Assembly (NCBI RefSeq): GCF_018118585.1
Contig: NZ_CP069421.1
Span: 2,666,001-2,730,000, forward strand
Source of the DNA: Aristaeella lactis
GTDB taxonomy: Bacteria; Bacillota; Clostridia; Christensenellales; Aristaeellaceae
DNA length: 64,000 nucleotides
Reading direction: 5' to 3'
Shown here: piece after piece, positions 18,129 through 25,763 of the stretch
How the letters are laid out: each line of letters starts with the position of its first letter
Position numbering within the stretch: position 1 is the first letter of the stretch
Notes under the pieces: model-generated
The model's database searches: none
What the model was told of the DNA's origin: nothing
What the model saw: only the letters and a program-made list of their open reading frames with translations
Program-made: the position numbers and the translations under genes

Positions 18129-18134
18129 CTTTCC
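18119..18134. promoter_or_regulatory. Perfect palindrome between divergent promoters
   Basis: GGAAAGT-AC-ACTTTCC is a 7+2+7 perfect inverted repeat. It overlaps the candidate minus-strand -35 and abuts the plus-strand -35, so it is well placed as an operator controlling both genes. No cognate regulator is evident. Confidence 0.5.
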
Positions 18135-18163
18135 TTGTCAACGAACGGGTTGTGGGATATAAT
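18135..18163 (+). promoter_or_regulatory. Sigma-A promoter for the GT4/ManC/ABC exporter operon
   Basis: TTGTCA (18135-18140) and TATAAT (18158-18163) have a 17-base spacer and lie 29 bases before the ATG at 18192. Confidence 0.75.
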
Positions 18164-18191
18164 CAAAACGTTAAACCGGGGAGGGAAATGC

Positions 18192-19415
18192 ATGACAGGC
18201 GGCAGGGAAAAGATAGCCTTTGTATGCCAGCGGTATGGACTGGAAGTCAACGGCGGCGCTGAACTGCACTGCAGGCAGCTTGCAGAACGGATGGCTGCCC
18301 GGTATGACGTGACGGTGTACACAACCTGCGCGCTGGACTATATCACCTGGAAGAACCACTATGCCGCGGGAGAGGAAATGATCTCCGGTGTGCAGGTGAA
18401 ACGCTTTCCGGTGGAGCGGGAACGTAACAAGGAACGTTTTGACCGGATCTCTGACCGGGTGTTTTCCGATCCGTCCCATACGGATGAGGAAGAAAAAGAA
18501 TGGATTGAGGAACAGGGCCCCTTCTGTCCGGAACTGATCCGGGTGCTGCGGGAAGAACGCCGGACATACCGGGTTGTGTTCTTTATGACTTATCTGTATT
18601 ATCTGACAGCAACCGGGCTGACGGATGATTTTGAAAACGCGATGCTGATCCCGACGGTGCATGATGAACCGCCGGTCTATCTGCGTCATTATGAAAAAGT
18701 GTTCAACGCAGCCAAAGCCATTGCCTGGAACACGGAAGAAGAGAAGGCGTTCGCTGAAAAACGCTTCCCTTCCATCCGGGGAAAGAAAGGCATCCTGGCA
18801 GGCGTCGGGATAGATGAACCGGCTGTTCCCCTGCCGGAGATTCCGGAGGAACTCCGGGGAACCCGATACCTGGTTTATGCCGGGCGGATCGATGAGAGCA
18901 AGGGCTGCCGGGAGATGATGGAAGCTTTCCGGAGGTACAGGGATAACAGCAAAAGCGGGCTGAAGCTGGTGCTTGTCGGGAAGCCGGTGATGGATATTCC
19001 GAAAGACCCGGATATTATTCCGCTGGGTTTTGTGAGCGACGAGATGAAACTGGCGCTCATGCGGGACGCGTTTGCGCTGGTGCTGTTCAGCAAGTATGAG
19101 AGCCTGAGCATGGTCGTGCTGGAAAGCATGATGATGGGGCGGCCTGTGATCGTGACAGGACAGTGCAAGGTGCTGAAAGGGCACTGCGTGAGAAGCAACG
19201 CGGGTCTCTATTTCAACGGATATGCCGAGTTTGATGGCTGTGTCAGCTGGCTGCTGGCACATCCGGAAGCATATGAGGTTATGCGTGAAAACGGGCGGCG
19301 GTATGTGAAGGAAAACTACTGCTGGGGAAGGATTTTGGACAAGTTTTCAGAGCTGATCCAGAATGAGGTAGGAAGTAGGAGGCAGGAGGTTCGCCTGCGG
19401 GCGGGGCTCTGCTGA
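18192..19415 (+). CDS. GT4 family glycosyltransferase
   Basis: ATG 18192 follows GGGGAGGG and lies downstream of a good promoter; earlier in-frame codons fall within that promoter. The 407-residue GT-B enzyme opens with KIAFVCQRYGLEVNGGAE (acceptor-side Rossmann domain with the GGAE loop) and has YLVYAGRIDESKG and the nucleotide-sugar site FSKYESLSMVVLESMMMGRPV. It transfers a sugar to the growing glycan. The last residues (GSRRQEVRLRAGLC) come from an intergenic heptamer repeat (GGTAGGA units), so the original C-terminus was probably ~14 residues shorter. Confidence 0.85.
   Translation: MTGGREKIAFVCQRYGLEVNGGAELHCRQLAERMAARYDVTVYTTCALDYITWKNHYAAGEEMISGVQVKRFPVERERNKERFDRISDRVFSDPSHTDEEEKEWIEEQGPFCPELIRVLREERRTYRVVFFMTYLYYLTATGLTDDFENAMLIPTVHDEPPVYLRHYEKVFNAAKAIAWNTEEEKAFAEKRFPSIRGKKGILAGVGIDEPAVPLPEIPEELRGTRYLVYAGRIDESKGCREMMEAFRRYRDNSKSGLKLVLVGKPVMDIPKDPDIIPLGFVSDEMKLALMRDAFALVLFSKYESLSMVVLESMMMGRPVIVTGQCKVLKGHCVRSNAGLYFNGYAEFDGCVSWLLAHPEAYEVMRENGRRYVKENYCWGRILDKFSELIQNEVGSRRQEVRLRAGLC
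19367..19390. repeat. Heptamer tandem repeat, GGTAGGA type, inside the GT4 C-terminus
   Basis: Units GGTAGGA, AGTAGGA, GGCAGGA and a partial GGT follow at 7-base spacing. The same unit type recurs at 38411. Confidence 0.75.
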
Positions 19416-19600
19416 GAACCTGAAAATGTGCGCCTGCGGCGCTTAGTAAGGGATTCCTCCACGCGGGCACAAAGTGCCCTTGGTCGGAATGACAATGGGG
19501 GCGTGTGCCTGCGGACAATGATGTCTTAACAAGGCCCCGGAGGAGATCCTTCGACACGTTCACTCCGTTCACTTGCTCAGGATGACAACGAGGGAAGGAA
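19416..19600. repeat. Composite intergenic repeats with 'GGTCGGAATGACAATGG' ending
   Basis: Two modules are seen. One runs GATTCCTCCACGCGGGCAC ... GTGCCCTTGGTCGGAATGACA (19453-19498), whose hairpin arms GGGCAC/GTGCCC are complementary and which recurs at 48476. The other, GATCCTTCGACACG ... CTCAGGATGACAA (19545-19590), has the same layout. No gene is supported. Confidence 0.7.
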
Positions 19601-19607
19601 CGGATTA

Positions 19608-19661
19608 AGTGATAAGTGACCAGTGAAGAGTGTAGAGTGAAGAGTTGCCCGCAGACGGGCA
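19608..19661. repeat. Heptamer tandem repeat, AGTGAAG type, with TTGCCC hairpin
   Basis: Six heptamers (AGTGATA, AGTGACC, AGTGAAG, AGTGTAG, AGTGAAG, AGTTGCC) lead into the hairpin TGCCC-GCAGAC-GGGCA. The same combination appears at 39832-39867 with an AAA loop. Confidence 0.8.
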
Positions 19662-19677
19662 GAAGGAGAAAACAGGA

Positions 19678-20754
19678 ATGAAGACGACGGCTTTGATCAT
19701 GGCCGGAGGCCGGGGCGAGCGGTTCTGGCCGATGAGCCGGAAGAGCATGCCGAAGCAGTTCCTTTCCCTGACGGGAACGGATCAGACGATGATCCAGAGC
19801 ACAGTGGAACGGATCCTGCCGCTGGTGGCGATGGAGGATATCTATATTGCCACGAACCGGGAATACCGGGAACTGATCCGGAAACAGCTGCCGGAGATTC
19901 CGGAAGCAAACATCCTGTGCGAGCCGATGGCAAAGAACACAGCTCCCTGCATTGGCTGGGGCGCGGTGACCATCCGGAAGAAATACGGGGACGCGATGAT
20001 GATCGTACTCCCGTCGGACCACCTGGTGCAGCAGCAGACGCTGTTCAGGCGGGTGCTGAAGAATGCCGTGCGGACGGCGGAGGAGACCGGCGGCCTGGTG
20101 ACGCTGGGCATTTCTCCCAAGACGCCGGATACGGGCTACGGCTATATCCAGTATGACACGGAGGAAGGGACAGGATTTGAAAGCGCTTTCCGCGTGAAGC
20201 GTTTTGTGGAGAAACCGAACCTGGAAACCGCCAAAGCATACCTGGCCAGCGGGGAATACCTGTGGAACAGCGGTATGTTTATCTGGAAGGCTTCCGCGAT
20301 CCTGAAGGAAATGGAAGAGAAGCTTCCGGGGAATTACGAACTGCTGGAGAAGATCGAAAAGGCCATCGGAACGGAAGCGGAAGAGGAAACCGTGGAAAGC
20401 GCTTTCGCGCAGATGCAGTCCATTTCCATTGACTATGGTGTAATGGAGAAGGCGGAGAACGTCTATGTGCTTCCCTCCAGCTTTGGATGGGATGACGTGG
20501 GCAGCTGGCTTGCGGTCGGCCGGATTAATCCCGGAAACGATATGGGCAATGTGATCAAGGGTGATATCGTTTCGGTGAACACCGCGCGGTGCATTGTACA
20601 GGGCGGGAAAAAGATGATCGCCATGGTCGGCATGGAAGACACGATCGTGGTGGATACGGAGGACGCGCTGCTGGTATGCGCGAAGGACAGCGCCGGAGAC
20701 ATCAAGAAGGTGCTGGAAGTGCTCAGGGCAGTGAACAGAACGGAGTTGCTGTGA
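19678..20754 (+). CDS. manC: Mannose-1-phosphate guanylyltransferase
   Basis: The 358-residue enzyme makes GDP-mannose from mannose-1-phosphate and GTP. It shows the pyrophosphorylase signature GGRGERFWPMSRKSMPKQF at the N-terminus, LPSDHLV and the sugar-phosphate site RFVEKPN. It lacks the C-terminal phosphomannose isomerase domain of long (~470 residue) bifunctional ManC proteins. ATG 19678 follows AAGGAGA; the upstream codons lie in the hairpin repeat. No phosphomannomutase is in the window. It overlaps the exporter permease start. Confidence 0.92.
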   Translation: MKTTALIMAGGRGERFWPMSRKSMPKQFLSLTGTDQTMIQSTVERILPLVAMEDIYIATNREYRELIRKQLPEIPEANILCEPMAKNTAPCIGWGAVTIRKKYGDAMMIVLPSDHLVQQQTLFRRVLKNAVRTAEETGGLVTLGISPKTPDTGYGYIQYDTEEGTGFESAFRVKRFVEKPNLETAKAYLASGEYLWNSGMFIWKASAILKEMEEKLPGNYELLEKIEKAIGTEAEEETVESAFAQMQSISIDYGVMEKAENVYVLPSSFGWDDVGSWLAVGRINPGNDMGNVIKGDIVSVNTARCIVQGGKKMIAMVGMEDTIVVDTEDALLVCAKDSAGDIKKVLEVLRAVNRTELL

Positions 20755-20756
20755 AA

Positions 20757-21536
20757 ATGAAGGAAACACTGAAGGAGATCTGGGCGTACCGGAGCATGAT
20801 CCGGTCCCTGGTGCACAAGGACCTGCGGGGACGGTACCAGGCGAGCGTACTGGGATTCCTGTGGACGTTTATCGTGCCGCTGTGCCAGCTGCTTGTCTAT
20901 TCGGTTGTCTTTGGCAGCATCCTGCAAAACGAAATTGAGAAGTTCGAACTGTACCTGTTTGTGGCGCTGATCCCGTGGAACTTCTTTTCCGCCTGTCTGA
21001 CGGGCGGCTCCAGCAGCATCATCCAGCAGCAGAGCCTGGTGAACAAGATCTATTTCCCCCGGGAAGTGGTGCCGATCTCCTATGTGACAAGTTCTTTTGT
21101 GAACATGCTGTACTGTGAGATCATCGTGATCATTGTGGCGCTGTTTTCCGGCGTACAGTTCAGCCTGGTGGGCCTGCTGTGCCTGCCGGTTGTGATGATC
21201 ATTGAATATATCCTGGCGCTGGGCATTACGATGATCCTGAGCGCGGTTGACGTATACTTCCGGGACCTGGAACACGTGATGGGCATCATTGCCATGGCGT
21301 GGATGTTCATGACGCCGATCATGTATGACATCAATATCGGTGACGGAAAGCTCAAAACGATCCTGCAGCTGAATCCCATGACGAGCATTGTGACGTCATA
21401 CCGGGACATTCTGTACCGGGGCAGTGTTCCGGAAATCGGAGCCCTGGGTATTTCCCTGGGAGTAGGCCTGGTGTTCCTTGTGATCGGCTTTATCGTCTTC
21501 GGAAAGCTGAAGCGGCGGTTCTCGGAGGTGATGTGA
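20757..21536 (+). CDS. wzm: ABC-2 type polysaccharide export permease (Wzm-like)
   Basis: The 259-residue protein has a cytoplasmic start (YRSMIRSLVHKDLRGRYQASVLGF) and about six helices, as in Wzm/TagG/KpsM exporters. GTG 20751 is an alternative start and overlaps the manC stop; ACGGAG lies just upstream. With the ATPase that follows it would export a lipid-linked glycan across the membrane. The gene overlaps both neighbours, so manC, wzm and wzt are translationally coupled. Confidence 0.9.
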   Translation: MKETLKEIWAYRSMIRSLVHKDLRGRYQASVLGFLWTFIVPLCQLLVYSVVFGSILQNEIEKFELYLFVALIPWNFFSACLTGGSSSIIQQQSLVNKIYFPREVVPISYVTSSFVNMLYCEIIVIIVALFSGVQFSLVGLLCLPVVMIIEYILALGITMILSAVDVYFRDLEHVMGIIAMAWMFMTPIMYDINIGDGKLKTILQLNPMTSIVTSYRDILYRGSVPEIGALGISLGVGLVFLVIGFIVFGKLKRRFSEVM

Positions 21537-22825
21537 TTATGAATTCAGAATTAAGAATTAAGAATTCAGAATTAAAGGATGACGGGGCAGGAAACGCGGT
21601 GTCGGAAAAGACCGGTGAGGTTGTTATTGATGTCCGGAATGTAAAGAAGATGTTCCGGGTTTACCGGGACCGGGGTAACACCCTGAAGGAAAGACTCCTG
21701 TTTGCCGGACGCCGGCGGTATGAAGAACATTGGGTTCTGAACGGGATCAGTTTCCAGGTGAAAAAGGGAGAAGCTGTCGGCCTGGTCGGTGAAAACGGCT
21801 GCGGCAAGAGTACAACCCTGAAGATGCTGACCCGGATCCTGTATCCGGATGAGGGCTCCATTCAGATCAAAGGCCGGGTATCCAGCCTGATCGAACTGGG
21901 TGCCGGTTTCCATCCGGACCTGAGCGGCCGGGAAAACATCTATACCAACGCGTCGATCTTCGGCCTGAGCAGGAAGGAGATCGACGAGCGGCTGGAAACC
22001 ATTATCGCCTTCAGCGAACTGGAAGAGTTTATTGATGACCCGGTACGGACTTATTCCAGCGGTATGTATATGCGGCTGGCCTTCGCTGTAGCGATCAATG
22101 TGGACGCGGACATCCTGCTGATCGATGAGATCCTGGCGGTGGGTGATGCTGCGTTCCAGGCCAAGTGTTTCCGGAAACTGCAGGAGATCAAGGGCCAGGG
22201 AACAACGATCGTGATCGTGAGCCATGCGATGGCCCAGATCGAGCAGATCTGTGAACGGAGTATCTGGATCGACGAGGGCCTGATCCGGATGGAAGGCGCG
22301 CCGCGGGATGTTCATCCGCACTATATGGCCTGGATGAGCCAGAAAAACAGCGGCGGGGAATCTGACCTGAAGGACGCGGAGATAGACGCGGAAGGCCATC
22401 TGAAACGCTGGGGCAGCGGGGAGGCCCGGATGACCGCGATTACGGTGATCGGAAAAGACGGACAGGAAGCAAAGGAGTTCTCTCCCGAAGATCCTTTCAC
22501 GATCCATATTGAATATACCGCGAAGAAGGAACTGACAGACGCTGTGGTCGGCCTGGCGGTCTACCGCGGGGACGGGGCGCTGGTGTACGGAACAAACACG
22601 CTGATCGATACCTCCTCGCCGCTGACGCTGAAGGGGGAGGGATCGATCGACCTGATCGTGGACAACCTGCCGGTGACCAACGGCGACTATACCTTTGACC
22701 TGGCCATTCACCGGCCGGACGGTTTCAACTATGACTTCCGGCGGGACATCTGCACGCTGCATATCGCGGGCAGGACACAGACGCCGGGTGAGATTGCCCT
22801 GCCGCACCGGTGGGAGATACGCTGA
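21533..22825 (+). CDS. wzt: Polysaccharide export ATPase with C-terminal carbohydrate-recognition domain (Wzt-like)
   Basis: The ABC domain (residues ~30-270) has GENGCGKSTTLK, SSGMYMRLAF and ILLIDEILAVGD, with the linker features of export ATPases. Residues ~285-430 form a beta-rich domain like Wzt_C, which in known exporters reads the glycan's terminal modification. The N-terminus is odd: starting from GTG 21533 or ATG 21539 the first ~14 residues (NSELRIKNSEL) are encoded by an AATTCAG/AATTAAG heptamer repeat. The GTG at 21599, with AGGA upstream, could be the ancestral start. It pairs with the preceding permease. Confidence 0.9.
   Translation: MIMNSELRIKNSELKDDGAGNAVSEKTGEVVIDVRNVKKMFRVYRDRGNTLKERLLFAGRRRYEEHWVLNGISFQVKKGEAVGLVGENGCGKSTTLKMLTRILYPDEGSIQIKGRVSSLIELGAGFHPDLSGRENIYTNASIFGLSRKEIDERLETIIAFSELEEFIDDPVRTYSSGMYMRLAFAVAINVDADILLIDEILAVGDAAFQAKCFRKLQEIKGQGTTIVIVSHAMAQIEQICERSIWIDEGLIRMEGAPRDVHPHYMAWMSQKNSGGESDLKDAEIDAEGHLKRWGSGEARMTAITVIGKDGQEAKEFSPEDPFTIHIEYTAKKELTDAVVGLAVYRGDGALVYGTNTLIDTSSPLTLKGEGSIDLIVDNLPVTNGDYTFDLAIHRPDGFNYDFRRDICTLHIAGRTQTPGEIALPHRWEIR
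21542..21576. repeat. Heptamer tandem repeat, AATTCAG type, within the wzt 5' end
   Basis: Five heptamers (AATTCAG, AATTAAG, AATTAAG, AATTCAG, AATTAAA) lie immediately after the likely ATG and are read as NSELRIKNSEL. Confidence 0.9.
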
Positions 22826-22844
22826 GAAAGAGAGGCCGAGACGG

Positions 22845-23219
22845 ATGAGCGAAAAGATGGAGAAGCCGCAGGTGGATATTGAGGCGATCATGGAAGAGAT
22901 CCGGGAGGAGGTCCGGAAGAAGGGCCCCTATGAACCGATCCCCGGCCTGGATGACATTCCCACATCCGTGCTGCGTAAAACCGACTGGACTGTAAGCTGC
23001 GCTTATCCGGCGGAAGGCGGCAATCCGCTGAAACGGTTGTATACGAAACTGGTTTCCAAAGCGGTCCGGTGCGCGCTTTTCCCGCTGACGAACCGGCTGA
23101 CGCAGATCCATGAAGAGATGAGCCTGCGGATGGATGAGATGACAGGCATGATCGAGGATCAGCAGAAGGAAATCGATGACCTGTATCTGAGAATAGAGCA
23201 GCTGGAGAAAGGGAAATAA
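22845..23219 (+). CDS. Small coiled-coil protein of the glycan locus
   Basis: The 124-residue protein starts at an ATG with AGAGG upstream. Its N-terminus (VDIEAIMEEIREEVRKKG) is a motif I recognise from the start of many methyltransferases and glycosyltransferases in clostridial surface-glycan loci. The C-terminal third (MSLRMDEMTGMIEDQQKEID) is predicted coiled coil. There is no enzymatic domain. It may be a scaffold or an N-terminal module separated from its enzyme. It sits between the exporter and two GT4 genes, one base before the next start. Confidence 0.6.
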   Translation: MSEKMEKPQVDIEAIMEEIREEVRKKGPYEPIPGLDDIPTSVLRKTDWTVSCAYPAEGGNPLKRLYTKLVSKAVRCALFPLTNRLTQIHEEMSLRMDEMTGMIEDQQKEIDDLYLRIEQLEKGK

Positions 23220-23220
23220 C

Positions 23221-24291
23221 ATGCGGGTGATACAGGTGCTCCCCGCGCTGTACTTCGGGGACGCGATCGGAAACACTACGCTGGCGATCCGGGACATCCT
23301 GCGGGAAGAGGGCTATGAGACCGCCATCTACACGGAGGAAATGGGACCGCGGATGGAGGCGGAAGCGCTGGACATTCGTGAGATGCCCGTGCTGGCCGCG
23401 GATGACGTGCTGATCTATCATGGTTCGGTGGGAACCGACCTGAATTTTAAACTGCCTGAATTCGGCGGACGGCAGATGATGATCTATCACAACATCACCC
23501 CGCCGCGTTTTTTCCGCCGTTACAGCCGTGATACGGAACGGAATGTGAGATACGGATATGACGGGATCCGGTATCTTGCGGATAAAATGGAATACTGCGT
23601 CGCGGTATCGGACTATAACCGGCAGGAACTCCGGCGGATGGGGTATACCTGCCCGATCGACGTGTGTCCGATCATCATCCCGTTCGCGGACTATGACCGG
23701 GAACCGGATGCGGAAGTGCTGGCACGGTACCGGGGGGACGGAAAGAAAAACTGGATGTTCCTTGGCCGCGTTTCCCCGAACAAAAAGGCGGAGGATGTTA
23801 TCCGGGCGTTTGCCTGCTATAAGCGGGATTATGAACCGGAAAGCCGTCTTTTCCTGATCGGCCGCACGGGCGGTGTGAAGCTGTATGACAAGGCGCTGGA
23901 AAACTATATCAGGCTGCTGGGTGTGGAAGACAGCGTGATCATGCCGGGGCATGTGACTTTCGCGGAGATCCTGGCTTACTATCACCTGGCGGATGTGTTT
24001 GTCTGCATGAGCGAGCATGAAGGGTTCTGCGTGCCGCTTGTGGAGGCGATGTATTTTGGTATTCCGATTGCGGCCTTCCGTTCTTCCGCCATTCCGGACA
24101 CGCTGGGAAAAGGCGGACTGCTCCTGCCGGAAAAGGATCCGGCAGTCGCGGCAGCCGCGGTTAACCGGCTGCTGACGGATGAGGCGCTTCGGCAGGAACT
24201 GCGGAAGGGCCAGGAGGAAAAACTGAAGGAATACGCTTACGAAACGGTGAAGGCCAGGTTCCTGGAATGCCTGAAACACATGACGGAATAA
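23221..24291 (+). CDS. GT4 family glycosyltransferase
   Basis: A 356-residue GT-B enzyme with the N-terminal segment RVIQVLPALYFGDAIGN, the mid-protein nucleotide-sugar domain start WMFLGRVSPNKKAEDVI, and the GT4 site SEHEGFCVPLVEAMYFGIPI. It is close in sequence style to transferases that use GDP-mannose, and ManC is encoded upstream, but the donor cannot be read. The ATG lies one base after the preceding stop. It is cytoplasmic and would act before export. Confidence 0.88.
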   Translation: MRVIQVLPALYFGDAIGNTTLAIRDILREEGYETAIYTEEMGPRMEAEALDIREMPVLAADDVLIYHGSVGTDLNFKLPEFGGRQMMIYHNITPPRFFRRYSRDTERNVRYGYDGIRYLADKMEYCVAVSDYNRQELRRMGYTCPIDVCPIIIPFADYDREPDAEVLARYRGDGKKNWMFLGRVSPNKKAEDVIRAFACYKRDYEPESRLFLIGRTGGVKLYDKALENYIRLLGVEDSVIMPGHVTFAEILAYYHLADVFVCMSEHEGFCVPLVEAMYFGIPIAAFRSSAIPDTLGKGGLLLPEKDPAVAAAAVNRLLTDEALRQELRKGQEEKLKEYAYETVKARFLECLKHMTE

Positions 24292-24319
24292 AGGCAGCCG
24301 GGAGAAAGGGAAACAGAGG

Positions 24320-25504
24320 ATGATGAAAAAGACAGGCTTTGTGGCGCCCTGGTACGGTGAAAAGATCGGCGGCGGCGCGGAGGCGGAACTGCGGGGACTG
24401 ATCCACCACCTGGCGGACGCGGGTGTGCCGCTGGAAGTGCTGACGACCTGCGCGGAAAGCTTTGCCAGCGACTGGAGCCTGGACTATCATGAACCCGGAC
24501 TGACCGTTGAGGCGGGTATCCCCGTACGCAGGTTCCGGACGCGGAGGCGCAACGAGGAGCTGTTTGAGCGGGTGAACCGGAAACTCGTCAACGGCAGAAG
24601 TGTCAGCATTGCCGAAGAAAGCATCTACTGCCGGGAAATGGTGAACAGCCCGGACCTGTATGAATACATGCGTGAGCACGGGGATGAATACGGCCTGTTT
24701 GTTTTTATCCCCTATATGTTCGGAACAACGTATTACGGCTGCCAGATCCATCCGGAAAAGTCCGTCCTGATCCCCTGTCTGCACGATGAAGCATACGCTT
24801 ATATGCGCTGCTTCCGGGATGCTTTTTCCAAAGTGCACGGCATGATCTTTCACGCGCGTCCGGAGCAGGAACTGGCCCGGAAGCTTTACGGTGTGCAGGG
24901 AGACAGGTTCCCTGTGGCAGGAGAAGGAATTGATACGGACTGGGAAGCCGATCCGGAGCGGTTCCGCCGCAAGTTCGGCATCCGGGATCCGTTTATCCTG
25001 TATGCCGGACGAAAAGAACCCGGAAAACGGGTTGACGTGCTGGTGAAATACTTCGCCCAATTCCGGAAGGAACGGGAAGAAGAAGTCAAGCTGGTGCTGA
25101 TCGGCGGGGGCAAGGTGGAAAACCCGGATCCGAAAAACATCATTGATCTCGGCTTTGTGGATAAGCAGGATAAATATGACGCTTATGCTGCCGCGGCATT
25201 CTTCTGCAATCCCAGCGAAATGGAAAGCTTTTCCATTGTGCTGATGGAAAGCTGGTTCGCAGGCCGGCCGGTGCTGGTGAACGGCAAGTGCGCGGTAACA
25301 ACGGATTTTGTTAAGGATGCCAACGGAGGCTTATATTACAAGGACTACAGGGAATTCGCCGCATGCGCGGAATACCTGCTTTCCCATGACCGGATTGCGG
25401 ACGCGATGGGACAGAACGGAAGGGAATATGTACGCGGCCGGTTTACCTGGGATGTAATAACCAAAAAATACATATCACTCCTGCAAATGTTTGCGGGAAT
25501 GTGA
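24320..25504 (+). CDS. GT4 family glycosyltransferase
   Basis: A 394-residue GT-B enzyme opening TGFVAPWYGEKIGGGAEAEL. The second domain starts PFILYAGRKEPGKRVDVL and carries the donor site CNPSEMESFSIVLMESWFAGRP. Overall build resembles the GT4 at 18192 (GGGAE loop near the start). Two ATGs in tandem (24320 and 24323) follow GGAGAAAGG. It is the last gene before an AT-rich gap with a strong promoter, so it probably ends the operon that begins at 18192. Confidence 0.88.
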   Translation: MMKKTGFVAPWYGEKIGGGAEAELRGLIHHLADAGVPLEVLTTCAESFASDWSLDYHEPGLTVEAGIPVRRFRTRRRNEELFERVNRKLVNGRSVSIAEESIYCREMVNSPDLYEYMREHGDEYGLFVFIPYMFGTTYYGCQIHPEKSVLIPCLHDEAYAYMRCFRDAFSKVHGMIFHARPEQELARKLYGVQGDRFPVAGEGIDTDWEADPERFRRKFGIRDPFILYAGRKEPGKRVDVLVKYFAQFRKEREEEVKLVLIGGGKVENPDPKNIIDLGFVDKQDKYDAYAAAAFFCNPSEMESFSIVLMESWFAGRPVLVNGKCAVTTDFVKDANGGLYYKDYREFAACAEYLLSHDRIADAMGQNGREYVRGRFTWDVITKKYISLLQMFAGM

Positions 25505-25639
25505 ATACAAAAAATTTCATAAGTGTTAATAAAGTTTTACAACACAAGATGTAGTATTTGCGGACATTCGGGGCAAAAACCGCCCACAAAATAGGCGAAA
25601 ACATACCTGAAAACAAGAAAATATAAAGCGAAAACAAGC

Positions 25640-25668
25640 TTGAAAAGCTTACAGGCGGAGAGTATAAT
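25640..25668 (+). promoter_or_regulatory. Strong sigma-A promoter for the secreted BspA/DUF4214 protein
   Basis: TTGAAA (25640-25645) and a consensus TATAAT (25663-25668) are 17 bases apart in an AT-rich 260-base gap. About 95 bases of leader follow before the ATG. Confidence 0.85.
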
Positions 25669-25763
25669 AAATTAACTCCGTATGATGAGTTGTTACAAAA
25701 GAGGAAAATTTTATTTCCCCGGAGTTAACAGCAAACCAACTGGTAAGAAGGAGAAAGAGAACG

